A model generated the notes under the pieces. The model worked only from the letters and a program-made list of their open reading frames with translations, made no database searches and had not been told where the DNA came from. Shown here piece after piece: positions 39,712 through 49,322 of a stretch of DNA of 64,000 nucleotides; the first letter of the stretch is position 1; every line of letters begins with the position of its first letter. This DNA comes from CAYLPJ01 sp964385465 (GTDB lineage Bacteria > Planctomycetota > Phycisphaerae > SM23-33): positions 43,775 to 107,774 of the forward strand of contig CAYLPJ010000016.1 of assembly GCA_964385465.1 (NCBI GenBank), written 5' to 3'. The position numbers and the translations under genes were made by a program.

Positions 39712-42700
39712 TCACTTCCCGGCGCGGGGGGCGTCCAGCGTGGCGTCCAGGACGTCGGCGGGGACGTGGCCCGGGACGAGCCACGGGTCGTCGAGGCCCT
39801 CGACGCGGAAGCCGGTCCACTTCTCGCAGGTGACGGTCAGGTGCAGCGGCCGGCCGCGGCGTGACGCGGGGATCGCGAAGTCGAAGGGCCCGTCCGAGGC
39901 CGGCTGGAGAACGGGCCGGCCTCCGGCCCCCCAGGCCGTCCCGAGGGTGGCGGCCCAGCGTCGCCGGCCGATGAGCGTGCCGTCCTCCCCGGCGACGCGG
40001 ACGCCGATCGCCCGCCCGCCGCGCCGGGGGGTCTCTGGCCAGAGGATGGTCACGCGGAGCGGCCCCCGGGCGGGCGCCCGGCAGGTGAACGTCGACGTGC
40101 CGCTGCCGCTGCCGTTGCCGCGGAAGGCGTAGCCGCGTGCGGCATCCAGCGCGACGGTCGGCAGCGAGCAGCCCACGGCCGCCCAGCAGTTTCGGTGCAT
40201 GGCGAACGCCAGCTCGTAGACGCCCTGGGCGGGCTTCTCGACGACAAGCCGCTCGAGCTTGCCGTGCAGCGGCCCGGTCACGACCCCCTCGTCGACGACC
40301 GCCCCGCCGGGGGCGGTCAGCCGGTAGGTCAGGCGCGGCGTCGGGCCCTTGCGGTAGCGGAACTTGCTCAGCCGGTAGAGCGAGACGGTCAGCGGCGCGG
40401 TTCCGTCGGCGGCGATCCGCGCCCGGAAGGCGTTGCCCTTGTCCTTGTCGATCGCGATGCTCCCGCCGAAGTACCGCCCGCTGAACTGCGAGACGCCCAG
40501 CAGGTGCTCGGGCATCAGCGGGCTCTCGCGGAGGCCCAGCCGCTTCGCCGAGGCGAAGAACTCCGCCCCGCGGACCATGTTGAAGTCCCGCCCGGACAGG
40601 TGCGTGATCATCCACGGCAGGAACTTCTCGACCGCCCGGGGGTAGCGCGGGTCGTCCAGCAGCGCCCCGGCGGCCCCCATGGCGGTGAAGATCCCCCAGT
40701 GCCGGCCCTGCCCGGGCAGCGCGGCGTTGCCCGACGGGTCATCCATCTCGGCCCGGGCGTTGACGTAGTGCTGCCGGACGGCCTCTGCGTCGGCCCCCAG
40801 CCGCCGGAGGTACCGCCGTTCGCCGGTGACCTCGTACCAGCGCCGCACGCAGTTGAGGCCGAGGGCGGCGTAGTACCCGCTTTCGCCGGTCGGCTGGCCG
40901 AAGCCGTACTGACGCTCGTAGGCCTCGCGGAAGCCGCGGATGCCCGTCAGCTCGTACAGGTCGGCCAGGTGCAGCAGCAGCCGCCCCCGCTCGCGGCCCT
41001 TGTAGGTGTCGACCGTGTGCTTGTGGATCAGCGGGGCCGACAGGTCCGTCACCACGTCCAGCGTCCGCAGGTCGCCGGTCAGCAGGTACTGCCAGATCAT
41101 CCCCGTGATCCAGTAGTGCCCGGTGTGCACGTTGAAGTTCGTGTGGGCCCCGCCCTGGTGGGTGTGCATCGACCGGCCGCCGACGTCGGTCTCGCGGGCG
41201 TGGATGACGTCCACCTCCCGCTGGTGGAGTGTCGCGTCGGTGGCCAGCCGGTGCCAGTGCGCCTGCCCGGTGCGGAGGTACTGGAGCCACAGGGCGCGGA
41301 CGTACTCGGTCTCGTTGTTGCACCACATCGAGGGCCTGCCCAGCGCGCCGCGGTGGAACATGCTGTCCAGCCCCACCGTCTCCCGCTCGTGGCGTATGCC
41401 GTCGAAGTACGCCTCGTTGAGCCGGTGGTACCGCGGGGCGTAGCGGGCGGTCTCGTCGGCGGTGAGGAAATCGGAGAAGGCGCCGCTGCGGGCCATCCAG
41501 CGCGGGTCGGCCCGGAGGATCATCGCCCCGGCCGCGAGGGCGTTGCCGTCGTCCCCCCCGCCGCCCCAGGGGTCGTAGGCAATCGCCACGTGCCCGGCCA
41601 TGCCGAAGGGCAGGTCGATGGCGTGGCAGTCCCGGGTGGGCCAGAGCTCGACGTCGATGTGCTCGCGGGCGACCGCGACGGCCTTGGGGCTCAGGCGCGA
41701 CAGGTCGCGGACGGTCACCGCGCCGGCCGACCGGACCGCGCCGGTCGCCCGCCGCCCGTCGTGGGCCTCCCGACCCGCCGGCCCGTCGAGGCGGAGGCGA
41801 TAGGTCCCGGCGCCGTAGAGCTCGCGGAGTTGGGTCAGCCGCGCGGGGACGCGCGACCGCAGGGCGCCGGCGTCGGTGGCGAACGCCGCCTCGACGTTCG
41901 CCCGCGTGGGCAGCCGCAGCGCCACCCCCCCGACGGCCGTGCCGAGCGCCCGCTGCTGGTTCTCGAAGCCGTACTCGATCAGCAGGTACCGCTTGCCCCG
42001 GAAGGCGTGGAGGCGCAGTTCGTAGTGGAGCAGGGCCTCCCCGTCGTCGCCGACGTGTCGGCCGTAGAGGCGCACGACCGCGTGCAGAGGCCCGTTTCGC
42101 TCGATCGCCATGTGTGTGGGCGGCTCGGCGGAGGAGCTGTGGGCGGCGCCGGCGAGGTCGAGGGCGCGGCTTTCTCCTCCGGCGAGGCGGTGCGGCCCGC
42201 GGCGGAGTTCGTCGAACAGCGCGCCGCCGGCGGGGTCCAGTCGAACCCGGGTGGCGCCCGTGTCGATCATCACCGCCTCGCCGTCGCGCCGGCAGAGCGG
42301 CGCGGGCCGATCCCCGGCGTCACCGCCGGCGTCGGGGCCGTATCGCAGGACGTAATCCGCGCCCCCGCCGGCCGCGACGGTCGCCCGAAGGTCCACCAGC
42401 AGCGACGTGACGCTGCCGTCCTTCGGCCGCCGGGCGAGGACGCGGGCCTGGAACGGGACCGCCCGCCCGCCGGCGTCCAGGACGACGGCGTCCCGCGCGT
42501 GGAACAGCTCTCCCTCGGGAAACGGGACGCCGCCCCAGACGGGCTCGTCCCGCCGCGCCCGCCCGTCGGGCTCGAGGACGCGGAGGGCGACCTCCCCGGA
42601 CCGCGAGCGTTTCGCCGAGACGTCCGGGATGTCCGTGATGCGCTCGACGTCGGTGTCCAAAAGGATCGCCCGCAGGTCGCCGCGCAGGCTGTGGGCCCCG

Positions 42701-43392
42701 CCGGGGAAGCCGTCATAGCCCCCCCGGGCGGGCTGGAAGGGCGTGGCCTCCAGCACGCCGGTCTCGAGTTGGGCGGCGTCGACGAACAGCCGCCCGCCGT
42801 CGGGCGACCGCACCCAGCAGCGGTAGAGCGCGCACTCGAAGCCCCAGCGCCCCACGAACTGCTCATCCAGCGACACGCCGACCTCGTAGCGCTTCCACGC
42901 GGGGCCGACGGCCACCGCCTTCGTCGCCGTCTCCGCCGGGTTCGCCGAGTAGCCGCCCAGCTTCACCGGCTCCAGGGCGATCACCGCCCTGCCGTCGGCC
43001 GGCGCCCTGAGGTAGACCGAGAAGACCGCCTTGCCCGCCGTTCGCGCCAGGACCTGCCAGAGCCGCGGCGAGGCGTCGGCGAGGGCCAGGCACCGCTCGC
43101 CCCGAGCGGCGCGGGATGCGAACGCCCGCGCAACCGGGCGCCGGTGATGGTCCATCCCCGCCGGCGTGCAGACCGGGCGGGGGACGTCCCCCAACTCGAA
43201 GTCCGCGTTCGGCAGCAGGTTCCCCGAGCTGCCGCCGTCGGCGCCCGGGCCGGCCGGCCCGGCCGACGCGCCCGGCGACGCCGCCGCCAACAGGGCCGCC
43301 ACCGCAAGCCGCCACGCCGCCCTGCCGATCCCCCGCCCGGCAAGCCCCCCCACGCCCGCGAACTCCGCACCGAACCTGCCCTCGTACGCCAT
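39712..43392 (-). CDS. PcRGLX/YetA-like polysaccharide lyase (rhamnogalacturonan-lyase-like), secreted
   Basis: 1,226 residues from the ATG at 43392, which has GAGGTG six bases upstream; the frame extends to a TTG without RBS. The N-terminus has an Arg-rich stretch then WRLAVAALLAAASPGASA, a long signal peptide. Domains: an N-terminal carbohydrate-binding sandwich (~60-225, NLLPNADFELG to AAQLETG); a RIFT-barrel-like domain (~255-375, EPVWGGVPFPEGELF); a beta-sandwich (~385-610); an alpha/alpha toroid (~640-1000) rich in His, Trp and Tyr (HTHQGGAHTNFNVHTGHYW, WCNNETEYVRALWLQYL); and C-terminal sandwiches. The RIFT barrel, sandwich and toroid order is that of PcRGLX/YetA proteins, where the founding fungal member is an exo-acting rhamnogalacturonan lyase. 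Pectin-type substrate is inferred. It is divergent from the GntR-LacI regulator, 230 bp away. Confidence 0.8.
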   Translation of the reverse strand: MAYEGRFGAEFAGVGGLAGRGIGRAAWRLAVAALLAAASPGASAGPAGPGADGGSSGNLLPNADFELGDVPRPVCTPAGMDHHRRPVARAFASRAARGERCLALADASPRLWQVLARTAGKAVFSVYLRAPADGRAVIALEPVKLGGYSANPAETATKAVAVGPAWKRYEVGVSLDEQFVGRWGFECALYRCWVRSPDGGRLFVDAAQLETGVLEATPFQPARGGYDGFPGGAHSLRGDLRAILLDTDVERITDIPDVSAKRSRSGEVALRVLEPDGRARRDEPVWGGVPFPEGELFHARDAVVLDAGGRAVPFQARVLARRPKDGSVTSLLVDLRATVAAGGGADYVLRYGPDAGGDAGDRPAPLCRRDGEAVMIDTGATRVRLDPAGGALFDELRRGPHRLAGGESRALDLAGAAHSSSAEPPTHMAIERNGPLHAVVRLYGRHVGDDGEALLHYELRLHAFRGKRYLLIEYGFENQQRALGTAVGGVALRLPTRANVEAAFATDAGALRSRVPARLTQLRELYGAGTYRLRLDGPAGREAHDGRRATGAVRSAGAVTVRDLSRLSPKAVAVAREHIDVELWPTRDCHAIDLPFGMAGHVAIAYDPWGGGGDDGNALAAGAMILRADPRWMARSGAFSDFLTADETARYAPRYHRLNEAYFDGIRHERETVGLDSMFHRGALGRPSMWCNNETEYVRALWLQYLRTGQAHWHRLATDATLHQREVDVIHARETDVGGRSMHTHQGGAHTNFNVHTGHYWITGMIWQYLLTGDLRTLDVVTDLSAPLIHKHTVDTYKGRERGRLLLHLADLYELTGIRGFREAYERQYGFGQPTGESGYYAALGLNCVRRWYEVTGERRYLRRLGADAEAVRQHYVNARAEMDDPSGNAALPGQGRHWGIFTAMGAAGALLDDPRYPRAVEKFLPWMITHLSGRDFNMVRGAEFFASAKRLGLRESPLMPEHLLGVSQFSGRYFGGSIAIDKDKGNAFRARIAADGTAPLTVSLYRLSKFRYRKGPTPRLTYRLTAPGGAVVDEGVVTGPLHGKLERLVVEKPAQGVYELAFAMHRNCWAAVGCSLPTVALDAARGYAFRGNGSGSGTSTFTCRAPARGPLRVTILWPETPRRGGRAIGVRVAGEDGTLIGRRRWAATLGTAWGAGGRPVLQPASDGPFDFAIPASRRGRPLHLTVTCEKWTGFRVEGLDDPWLVPGHVPADVLDATLDAPRAGK

Positions 43393-43535
43393 GACTTCAC
43401 CTCGCAACTACCTTAAGCTCACGTCCACTCCGGCCGCGTGACACCTATCGTACGCGATCTCGCCGCGCAGGAAACCCCCTGCCGCCGGGCCTGTTCCTCC
43501 GCCGGCGTCCGCGAGGATCGTCGGAAGCTCGTGAT

Positions 43536-43570
43536 TTCGCTTGACAATAGAGCGAAGCGGGCGATATTTG
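43536..43570 (+). promoter_or_regulatory. Promoter of the GntR-LacI regulator with inverted repeat over the -35
   Basis: A perfect TTGACA (43541-43546), 18 bp, then TATTTG (43565-43570), 52 bp before the GTG start. The -35 sits in an inverted repeat TTCGCT-N9-AGCGAA (43536-43541 and 43551-43556), which would block polymerase if bound. The position and the downstream regulator suggest autorepression, and possibly control of the divergent PcRGLX-like gene. Confidence 0.65.
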
Positions 43571-43622
43571 TCAGGATCGGTTCAAGAACGGGCTTTGATG
43601 GTACAGAAACAGGACGGACGCC

Positions 43623-44840
43623 GTGAGCGATTCGGACTTCGAGACCCAGGCCGTGCCCCTGCTGGCCAACAGCTCGCCTCGGGCCCGGGCGACCCGTGCC
43701 CTTCGCGAGTCGATCGCCGAGGGCGAGCTGGCGGCGGGCATGGAGCTGGCGTCCGAGAGCGTGCTGGCCGAGCGGCTGGGCGTCTCCCGGGGGACGATCC
43801 GGGCGGCGCTGGCGGAGCTGGAGGCCGACGGGCTCGTCCGCAACGAGGGCCGACGCCGCGTCGTCGCGGGCGCCCGGCCGGTCGAGGCGGCCGGGGGCGG
43901 GGCGGTGCTGGTCGTCTCCCGCACCACGCGGGCCGAGGCGCTGTCCCGCGGGGAGTCGCACATCGGCGCCTACACGCACTACGGGCTGATCCGGCGGTTC
44001 CAGCGGGAGGGCATCTCCACGGTGACGGTGCCCCCGGAGCAGTTCGCGGCCGAGAGCGGCCCGGCGAAGCCCGGCGTCCTCGGCGTGGTGGTCTTCCAGG
44101 ACTCCCTCCAGGACGAGCCCGCCCTCCGCCGCCTGCGGGCGCTGCGGGACGCGGGGGTGCCCGTGGCCGTCGGAGACCCGGCCGAGACCGACGAGTTCGA
44201 CGCCGTCCGCTCCGATCACGCCGCGGGCAGCTACGCCGTGACGCGGTGGCTGCTGGAGCACGGCCGCCGCCGCCCGCTGCGGTGGTGGGCGCTGGCCCAG
44301 CACATGCGCCGCCGCCCGGCATGGCTGGCCGGCCGCGACGCCGGGCACGAGCGGGCCTGCCGCGAGGCCGCCGTCGAGCCGATTCCCGCCGTCGAGTTCA
44401 AGTCCCTCACCCACCGGGCAGGCCAGAGGCCCGCCGAGACGCTGCGGGACAACGCCCGCCTGTCCGCCGGCTACCTCCTCGAGCGGCTCGCGGAGGACCC
44501 GGCCATCGACGCGCTGGTGCTGTCCACCGACGGCGAGGTCCGGGCGGCCTCGGCGGCCGTCAGGCTGTGCGGGCGAGAGCCCGAGCGGGACGTGCTGATC
44601 GCCGGCTACGACAACTACTGGGCCGACCCGCAGGTCCGCCCCGGCGTGCCCGTCGCCCCGGCCGTCACCGCCGACAAGCGCAACCAGCTTCTCGGCGAGC
44701 AGCTCGCCGAGCTGCTGCTGGACCGCGCCGCCGCCGCCCTGCCCCCCGACCCGCAGGTCCGCCTCGTCGAGCCCGAGCTGATCGTCCTGGACCAGGCGCC
44801 CCCGCTCGCGGCGGGCGAGAAGCCACCCGAACGACGTTGA
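43623..44840 (+). CDS. GntR-LacI hybrid transcriptional regulator (AraR-like architecture)
   Basis: 405 residues, GTG start with a GGACGG just upstream. Residues ~18-85 are a GntR winged helix: ATRALRESIAEGELAAGMEL, then SESVLAERLGVSRGTIRAAL (recognition helix) and the wing RNEGRRRVV. Residues ~95-390 resemble the LacI/ribose-binding effector fold: AVLVVSRT strand, GVLGVVVFQDS, DAVRSDHAAGSYAVTRWLLEHG, DALVLSTDGEVRAASAA and VLIAGYDNYW. This combination is that of AraR-type sugar-responsive repressors. The hinge typical of LacI is absent, as expected for the GntR head. It sits between a divergent polysaccharide lyase and a plus-strand run of secreted genes. A sugar ligand is expected but cannot be named. 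Confidence 0.9.
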   Translation: MSDSDFETQAVPLLANSSPRARATRALRESIAEGELAAGMELASESVLAERLGVSRGTIRAALAELEADGLVRNEGRRRVVAGARPVEAAGGGAVLVVSRTTRAEALSRGESHIGAYTHYGLIRRFQREGISTVTVPPEQFAAESGPAKPGVLGVVVFQDSLQDEPALRRLRALRDAGVPVAVGDPAETDEFDAVRSDHAAGSYAVTRWLLEHGRRRPLRWWALAQHMRRRPAWLAGRDAGHERACREAAVEPIPAVEFKSLTHRAGQRPAETLRDNARLSAGYLLERLAEDPAIDALVLSTDGEVRAASAAVRLCGREPERDVLIAGYDNYWADPQVRPGVPVAPAVTADKRNQLLGEQLAELLLDRAAAALPPDPQVRLVEPELIVLDQAPPLAAGEKPPERR

Positions 44841-44902
44841 CCCTTCGACAACCGGCCGCGCCCGCCGCGGCAGCGAAGGCCGCAAGGCCCATGGAGATCG
44901 AG

Positions 44903-47458
44903 ATGAGAGCCTGTCGAGCGAACATGGCCGTCGCGGCGGCGGTTGGCCTGGCGGTGGCGGTGTCGGCCCCGGCCGGGCCGCGCGACGAGGTGACGGCCTC
45001 CTGGTCGGCGGAATACGAGCGGACGGCCGAGGCGATCCGGCTGCGGGCCACCGACCCCGAGAAGGCGGCCCGGCTCCAGGAGCACCTGCTGGACGCGCGG
45101 GCGGGCATCCTTCCCGGCGACCGCGACCCGCTGGACGTGGCGCTGCGCCGCACGGGCGCGCTGCTGGCGGACGTCCGGGCGCTCGAGGGGGCGCCGGACC
45201 TGTCGGCCCCGGGCGGGGCGCTGGCGACGCTCCGGGCCCGCGCCGCCGCGCTGGAGCCGTCCGCAGGCGCCGCCCGACGGGCGCGCCGGGAGCTGTACTT
45301 CGAGGTCCGCGCCGTCGGGCGGCGGATCGCCCTGGCCAACCCGCTGCTGGCGTTCGACGAGATCTTCGTGACGACGGGCAACCCGACGGGCTGGCACATC
45401 CAGAGCCACTTCTACGGCAAGAAGGCGTCGCGAAACGAACTGCTGGCGCTGTCCGGCTGGCGGGAGGGCAAGCTGCGCGTCCGCCGGCTGCTGGAGGGCG
45501 TGAAGGTCTCCGCCGGGCGGTATGCCGGCGAGACGCTCACCGGCGGGCGGGTCGGGACGATGGACCTGTCCTTCGACGGGCGGTACCTGCTGTTCGACTA
45601 CTCCGCCTGCCGCCGCCCGAAGGACTTCGGCGAGGACACGGTCTTCAACCCGTCGCACATGAACCCGGACATGTCGTACAACATCTGGAAGCTGGACCTG
45701 AAGACGAAGCGGCTGGTGCCCCTGACCGACACGATGTACAACGACTCGTGCCCGGCGTGGCTGCCGGACGGGCGGATCGTCTTCACCAGCGACCGCCGCG
45801 GGGCCTACGTCCGCTGCCACCCCTGGGGCCCGCCGAAGCGGCGCTACGACAGGCGGGGCCACCACCAGCCTTGCGCCACGCTGCACACGATGAAGGCCGA
45901 CGGCTCGGACGTGGTGCCCATCAGTTGGCACGAGACGTCCGAGACCTTCCCCCGCGTGACCAACAACGGCGCGATCGTCTACACCCGCTGGGACTACGTC
46001 GACCGCGAGTTCCACGCCGGGCACCACATCTGGTTCTGCGCGCCCGACGGCCGCGACCCCCGCGGGCCGCACGGCAACTACCCCATGCCGCACGACATGA
46101 TGGCCCCGCTGGACGGGGAAGGCGGGCCCGGGCCGAAGTGGCGCGACGGGCGCAAGGACCGCCCGTGGGCGGAGTACTGCATCCGCCCGATCCCCGGCTC
46201 GAACCGGTACGTCGCCGTCGCCAGCACGCACCACCACGCGCCGGAGGGCAAGCTGATCTTCATCGACCCCGGCGTGCCCGACAACGCCGGGATGGCGCAG
46301 GTCCGCAAGGCCCGCCCGGGCAAGCTGCCCCACGAGGGCCGCGACAGCGTCGACCGCGACCCCGAGTTCTTCCCGCACGCCTGGCCCTGGCCGCTCAGCG
46401 AGGACTACTGGCTCCTCGCCGACACCCTCGGCAACGCCCTGGTGCTGATGGACCGCTTCGGCAACCGCGACGTGATCTGGGCAGGCGAGGCCTGCTTCGT
46501 GCTGCCTCGCACGCCCCGCCCGAGGCCGCCGATCATCCCCACGCGGACGTTCCAGGGCGAGCGGGCGGCCCGGCCGCACCCGCCGGCGACCGTCGCGGTG
46601 ATGAACGTCTACGAGGCCGACTTCGACTGGCCCGCCGGCACGAAGATCGAGGCCCTGCGGATCGTGCAGATCTTCTCCCGCCCGTGGTCGTCGCCGTTCA
46701 ACAACGTCGGCGAGAGCTACATGACCGGGACGACCAACCGGATGTCGCTGGGGACCGTGCCCGTCGAGGACGACGGCAGCGCGTACTTCCTCGCGCCGGT
46801 CGCCTGCGAGATCTACTTCCAGGCCCTCGACGGCGACGGCCTGGCCGTGCAGTCCATGCGGTCGGGCACCTACGTGCACCCCGGCGAGCAGCTCACCTGC
46901 GTCGGCTGCCACGAGGACAAGTGGGCGTCCAACCGCACGCTGCCGCCGCGAAAGGCCCTCCAGCGCCCGCCCTCGCCCATGACGCCCGACGCCGGCGGGC
47001 TCGAGCCGGTCAACTACTACCGGCTGGTCAAGCCCGTCCTCGACCGCAAGTGCCTGCCCTGCCACCGCGAGAACAAGGCCGGGCCTCGCACCTCCAGCTA
47101 CGAGAAGCTCGAACCCTACGCCTTCTACTTCCACGGCGCCGGCGGCGGGCACCAGCGCGACCACGGCGGCTACCGCGCGATTGCCGGGAAGGTCGGCGCG
47201 AGGCACTCCCGCATGGGCCGGGCCCTGATGGGCCGGCGCCACCGGCGGTACCTCGCCGAGGGCAAGCTCACCGAGGAGGATGTCCGGCGGGTCTGCCTGT
47301 GGCTGGACCTGAACTCGCTTCAGTACGGCTCCAGCAGCATCGACCCGGACGACCAGGCCCGCCAGCGCGCCGGCGAGATCGTCTGGCCGAAGCTGGAGTT
47401 CGACATCGACAACCCCCAGCGCCTCGACCGCCCCCCGGCCGGCGCCGCGGCGGAATAG
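44903..47458 (+). CDS. HzsA-like exported protein with two haem-c motifs
   Basis: 851 residues from the ATG at 44903, which has GGAG six bases upstream; the ATG at 44891 in the same frame is an alternative. A signal peptide (MAVAAAVGLAVAVSAPAG) is followed by ~120 helical residues. Then comes a beta-propeller-like region with TolB/PD40-type repeats (VGTMDLSFDGRYLLFDYSA, CPAWLPDGRIVFTSDRRGAY), then the sequence pattern of the hydrazine synthase alpha-subunit middle domain (PRVTNNGAIVYTRWDYVDR). Two CxxCH motifs follow: C-V-G-C-H at 666-670 and C-L-P-C-H at 717-721. Proteins of this kind are common in planctomycetes that lack anammox. Hydrazine synthesis is not implied, and no HzsB/HzsC genes are here. 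Electron transfer or redox chemistry in the periplasm is likely. It lies before a sulfatase gene. Confidence 0.85.
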   Translation: MRACRANMAVAAAVGLAVAVSAPAGPRDEVTASWSAEYERTAEAIRLRATDPEKAARLQEHLLDARAGILPGDRDPLDVALRRTGALLADVRALEGAPDLSAPGGALATLRARAAALEPSAGAARRARRELYFEVRAVGRRIALANPLLAFDEIFVTTGNPTGWHIQSHFYGKKASRNELLALSGWREGKLRVRRLLEGVKVSAGRYAGETLTGGRVGTMDLSFDGRYLLFDYSACRRPKDFGEDTVFNPSHMNPDMSYNIWKLDLKTKRLVPLTDTMYNDSCPAWLPDGRIVFTSDRRGAYVRCHPWGPPKRRYDRRGHHQPCATLHTMKADGSDVVPISWHETSETFPRVTNNGAIVYTRWDYVDREFHAGHHIWFCAPDGRDPRGPHGNYPMPHDMMAPLDGEGGPGPKWRDGRKDRPWAEYCIRPIPGSNRYVAVASTHHHAPEGKLIFIDPGVPDNAGMAQVRKARPGKLPHEGRDSVDRDPEFFPHAWPWPLSEDYWLLADTLGNALVLMDRFGNRDVIWAGEACFVLPRTPRPRPPIIPTRTFQGERAARPHPPATVAVMNVYEADFDWPAGTKIEALRIVQIFSRPWSSPFNNVGESYMTGTTNRMSLGTVPVEDDGSAYFLAPVACEIYFQALDGDGLAVQSMRSGTYVHPGEQLTCVGCHEDKWASNRTLPPRKALQRPPSPMTPDAGGLEPVNYYRLVKPVLDRKCLPCHRENKAGPRTSSYEKLEPYAFYFHGAGGGHQRDHGGYRAIAGKVGARHSRMGRALMGRRHRRYLAEGKLTEEDVRRVCLWLDLNSLQYGSSSIDPDDQARQRAGEIVWPKLEFDIDNPQRLDRPPAGAAAE

Positions 47459-47485
47459 CGCCCCCGCCATCGCGCCCGGGGGCGC
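47458..47485 (+). terminator. Stem-loop directly after the HzsA-like gene
   Basis: GCGCCCCCG (47458-47466, starting in the stop codon) and CGGGGGCGC (47477-47485) form a perfect 9-bp stem with a 10-base loop. There is no T-run. It lies 53 bp before the sulfatase start, so it could end or attenuate transcription, or protect the 3' end, within a longer unit. Confidence 0.45.
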
Positions 47486-47538
47486 GCGTCGCGCCGCCGG
47501 GCGTTGCCGGCACGGGCACACGGAAAGGAGCCGACCTC

Positions 47539-49146
47539 ATGCGAACCACCCGACGGGAGTTCCTCAGGAAGTCCGCGGCGACCGGAGCGCTGGCCGCCGG
47601 CGCGGCGATGGGCCTTCCGGCGGCCCGCGCGGCCGCCGGGCCGGCCCGGACGGGCCGCAAGCCCAACATCGTGCTGATCATGGCCGACGACCTCGGCCGG
47701 TACGCCCTGGGCTGCTACGGGGGCGTGAGCTTCAAGACGCCGCACCTGGACAGGCTGGCGCGGGAGGGCATGAAGCTGACCAACTGCCACTCCCGCGCGA
47801 TGTGCACGCCGACGCGGCACGTGCTGCTGACGGGCAAGGGGCTGCACAACCGGGGCGAGAAGTGGTCCCTCGCCGAGCCGACCATGCCCCGGCTGCTCAA
47901 GCAGGCCGGCCTGCATGCCGGGTTCGCGGGCAAGTGGATGGTCAAGCACATGCCGTGGAACGCCGGCTTCGACGAGGGCGTCTGCCAGGTCAACTGGTAC
48001 CGCTACTGGGGCCCGCACGTGGTGGTCTGGAACAGCGGCGGGTACCTCAAGGAGCTCAACCTCTCCGAGCCGCTGCCGAAGGCCATGAAGGACCACGGCC
48101 TGCGGATCGACGGTGCCCCGCCGCGGGCGACGCACCTCGACGGCGAGTACGGCCCGCGGGTGCTCAACCGCTTCGCGCTGGACTACATCGAGCGGCACAA
48201 GGGCGAGCCGTTCTTCCTCTACTACCCGCTGAAGCTCCCCCACTCGCCGATCATGCCCACGCCGGAGACGCCGAAGGACGACAAGGTCCGCAAGGCCATC
48301 GAGGCCGGCAACGCCCTGCCCGTCGGCGGGGACAACTACAAGCTCCCCGCGGGCAACCAGTGGCGGGACGACACCGTCGCCGAGGTCGACCGCCTGGTGG
48401 GCAACGTGATGGCCAGGCTGGCCGACTGCGGCCTCGCCGACAACACGCTGGTGGTCTTCACCAGCGACAACGGGCCCGGCACCGACGGGGAGGTCGCCGA
48501 CGGCGTCACCCGCCTGCCCGGGCGAAAGGGGGGCACGCTGGACGGGGCCACGCGCGGCCCCTGCCTGGTCCGCTGGCCCGGCGTCGTCGAGGCGGGAAGC
48601 ACCTACGACGGGCTCGTGGACTTCTCCGACCTGCTGCCCACGCTGCTCGACGCCGTCGGAGGCACGCCGCCCGAGGGCGCGGCCTTCGACGGGCGAAGCA
48701 TCCTGCCCCAGCTTCGCGGCCGGCCGGGAACGCCGCGCGAATGGATCTACTTCCACCGGGGCTGGCACCCCTCCCCGACGCGGGACGAGCTCGTCCGGGG
48801 CCAGTCCTGGAAGGGCAGGCGGAAGGCCCCCGCCGGCCACCAGCCGGCCCCGCGGATCAACTACGAGTTCACGCACGACTTCCGGTACGTCCGCGGCGTG
48901 CGGTACAAACTCTACAGCGACGGGCGCTTCTACGACCTCCAGGCCGACCTGCACGAGTGGCACCCGATCCGGCCGGGCACGGGCACCCCCGCCGCCGAGG
49001 CCGCCCGCAAGAAGCTCCAGGCCGTCCTCGACCGGCACCCGAAGAAGCGCGGCGAGCCCCGCTACGACTACGACGCCGCCACGCCGGTCACCGGGTCCGC
49101 CGTCGCCGCCGGCGACAACCGGCCGCGGCTGATCCCGGCCCGCTGA
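47539..49146 (+). CDS. Tat-exported sulfatase 2 (formylglycine type)
   Basis: 535 residues. The ATG at 47539 has AAAGGAG eight bases upstream, and the frame extends far upstream only because stops are rare. The N-terminus TRREFLRKSAATGALAAG is a Tat signal. Catalytic signature C89-T-P-T-R93 (CxPxR), metal ligands in NIVLIMADDLGRYALGCYG and VVFTSDNGPG, and AGKWMVKHM with the conserved Lys. The C-terminal part keeps the sulfatase strand YKLYSDGRFYDLQADLHEWHP. Unlike sulfatase 1 it is the compact form without a helical tail and resembles arylsulfatase-A-like planctomycete enzymes. It needs a formylglycine maturase not present in the window. The substrate is unknown. Confidence 0.94.
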   Translation: MRTTRREFLRKSAATGALAAGAAMGLPAARAAAGPARTGRKPNIVLIMADDLGRYALGCYGGVSFKTPHLDRLAREGMKLTNCHSRAMCTPTRHVLLTGKGLHNRGEKWSLAEPTMPRLLKQAGLHAGFAGKWMVKHMPWNAGFDEGVCQVNWYRYWGPHVVVWNSGGYLKELNLSEPLPKAMKDHGLRIDGAPPRATHLDGEYGPRVLNRFALDYIERHKGEPFFLYYPLKLPHSPIMPTPETPKDDKVRKAIEAGNALPVGGDNYKLPAGNQWRDDTVAEVDRLVGNVMARLADCGLADNTLVVFTSDNGPGTDGEVADGVTRLPGRKGGTLDGATRGPCLVRWPGVVEAGSTYDGLVDFSDLLPTLLDAVGGTPPEGAAFDGRSILPQLRGRPGTPREWIYFHRGWHPSPTRDELVRGQSWKGRRKAPAGHQPAPRINYEFTHDFRYVRGVRYKLYSDGRFYDLQADLHEWHPIRPGTGTPAAEAARKKLQAVLDRHPKKRGEPRYDYDAATPVTGSAVAAGDNRPRLIPAR

Positions 49147-49322
49147 CCCCCGCCGCCGGCCCGCGCAACCGCCGCCCGACCCCGGCGATCAACACCCCGG
49201 CCACCGCGAGGGGTTAGAGGAACGGAACCGCCCGGCACCCGCCTTCGACGGCCGCGCCGGCGCCCGCGTGTCGCCCCCCTGCCCAGTGCGCCGGCGGCGA
49301 TCCCGCCAAAACGGAGCAAGCC

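Noticed and set aside
43541..44902. Extended upstream start for the HzsA-like gene (frame open from 43541)
   Set aside because: The upstream part overlaps the GntR-LacI gene in another frame and has shadow composition. The signal peptide and RBS support the start at 44903.
44903..47458. Evidence for anammox metabolism from the HzsA-like protein
   Set aside because: Only the middle-domain-like pattern and two haem motifs are present, and no HzsB, HzsC or hydrazine dehydrogenase genes are in the window. HzsA-like proteins are common outside anammox bacteria.
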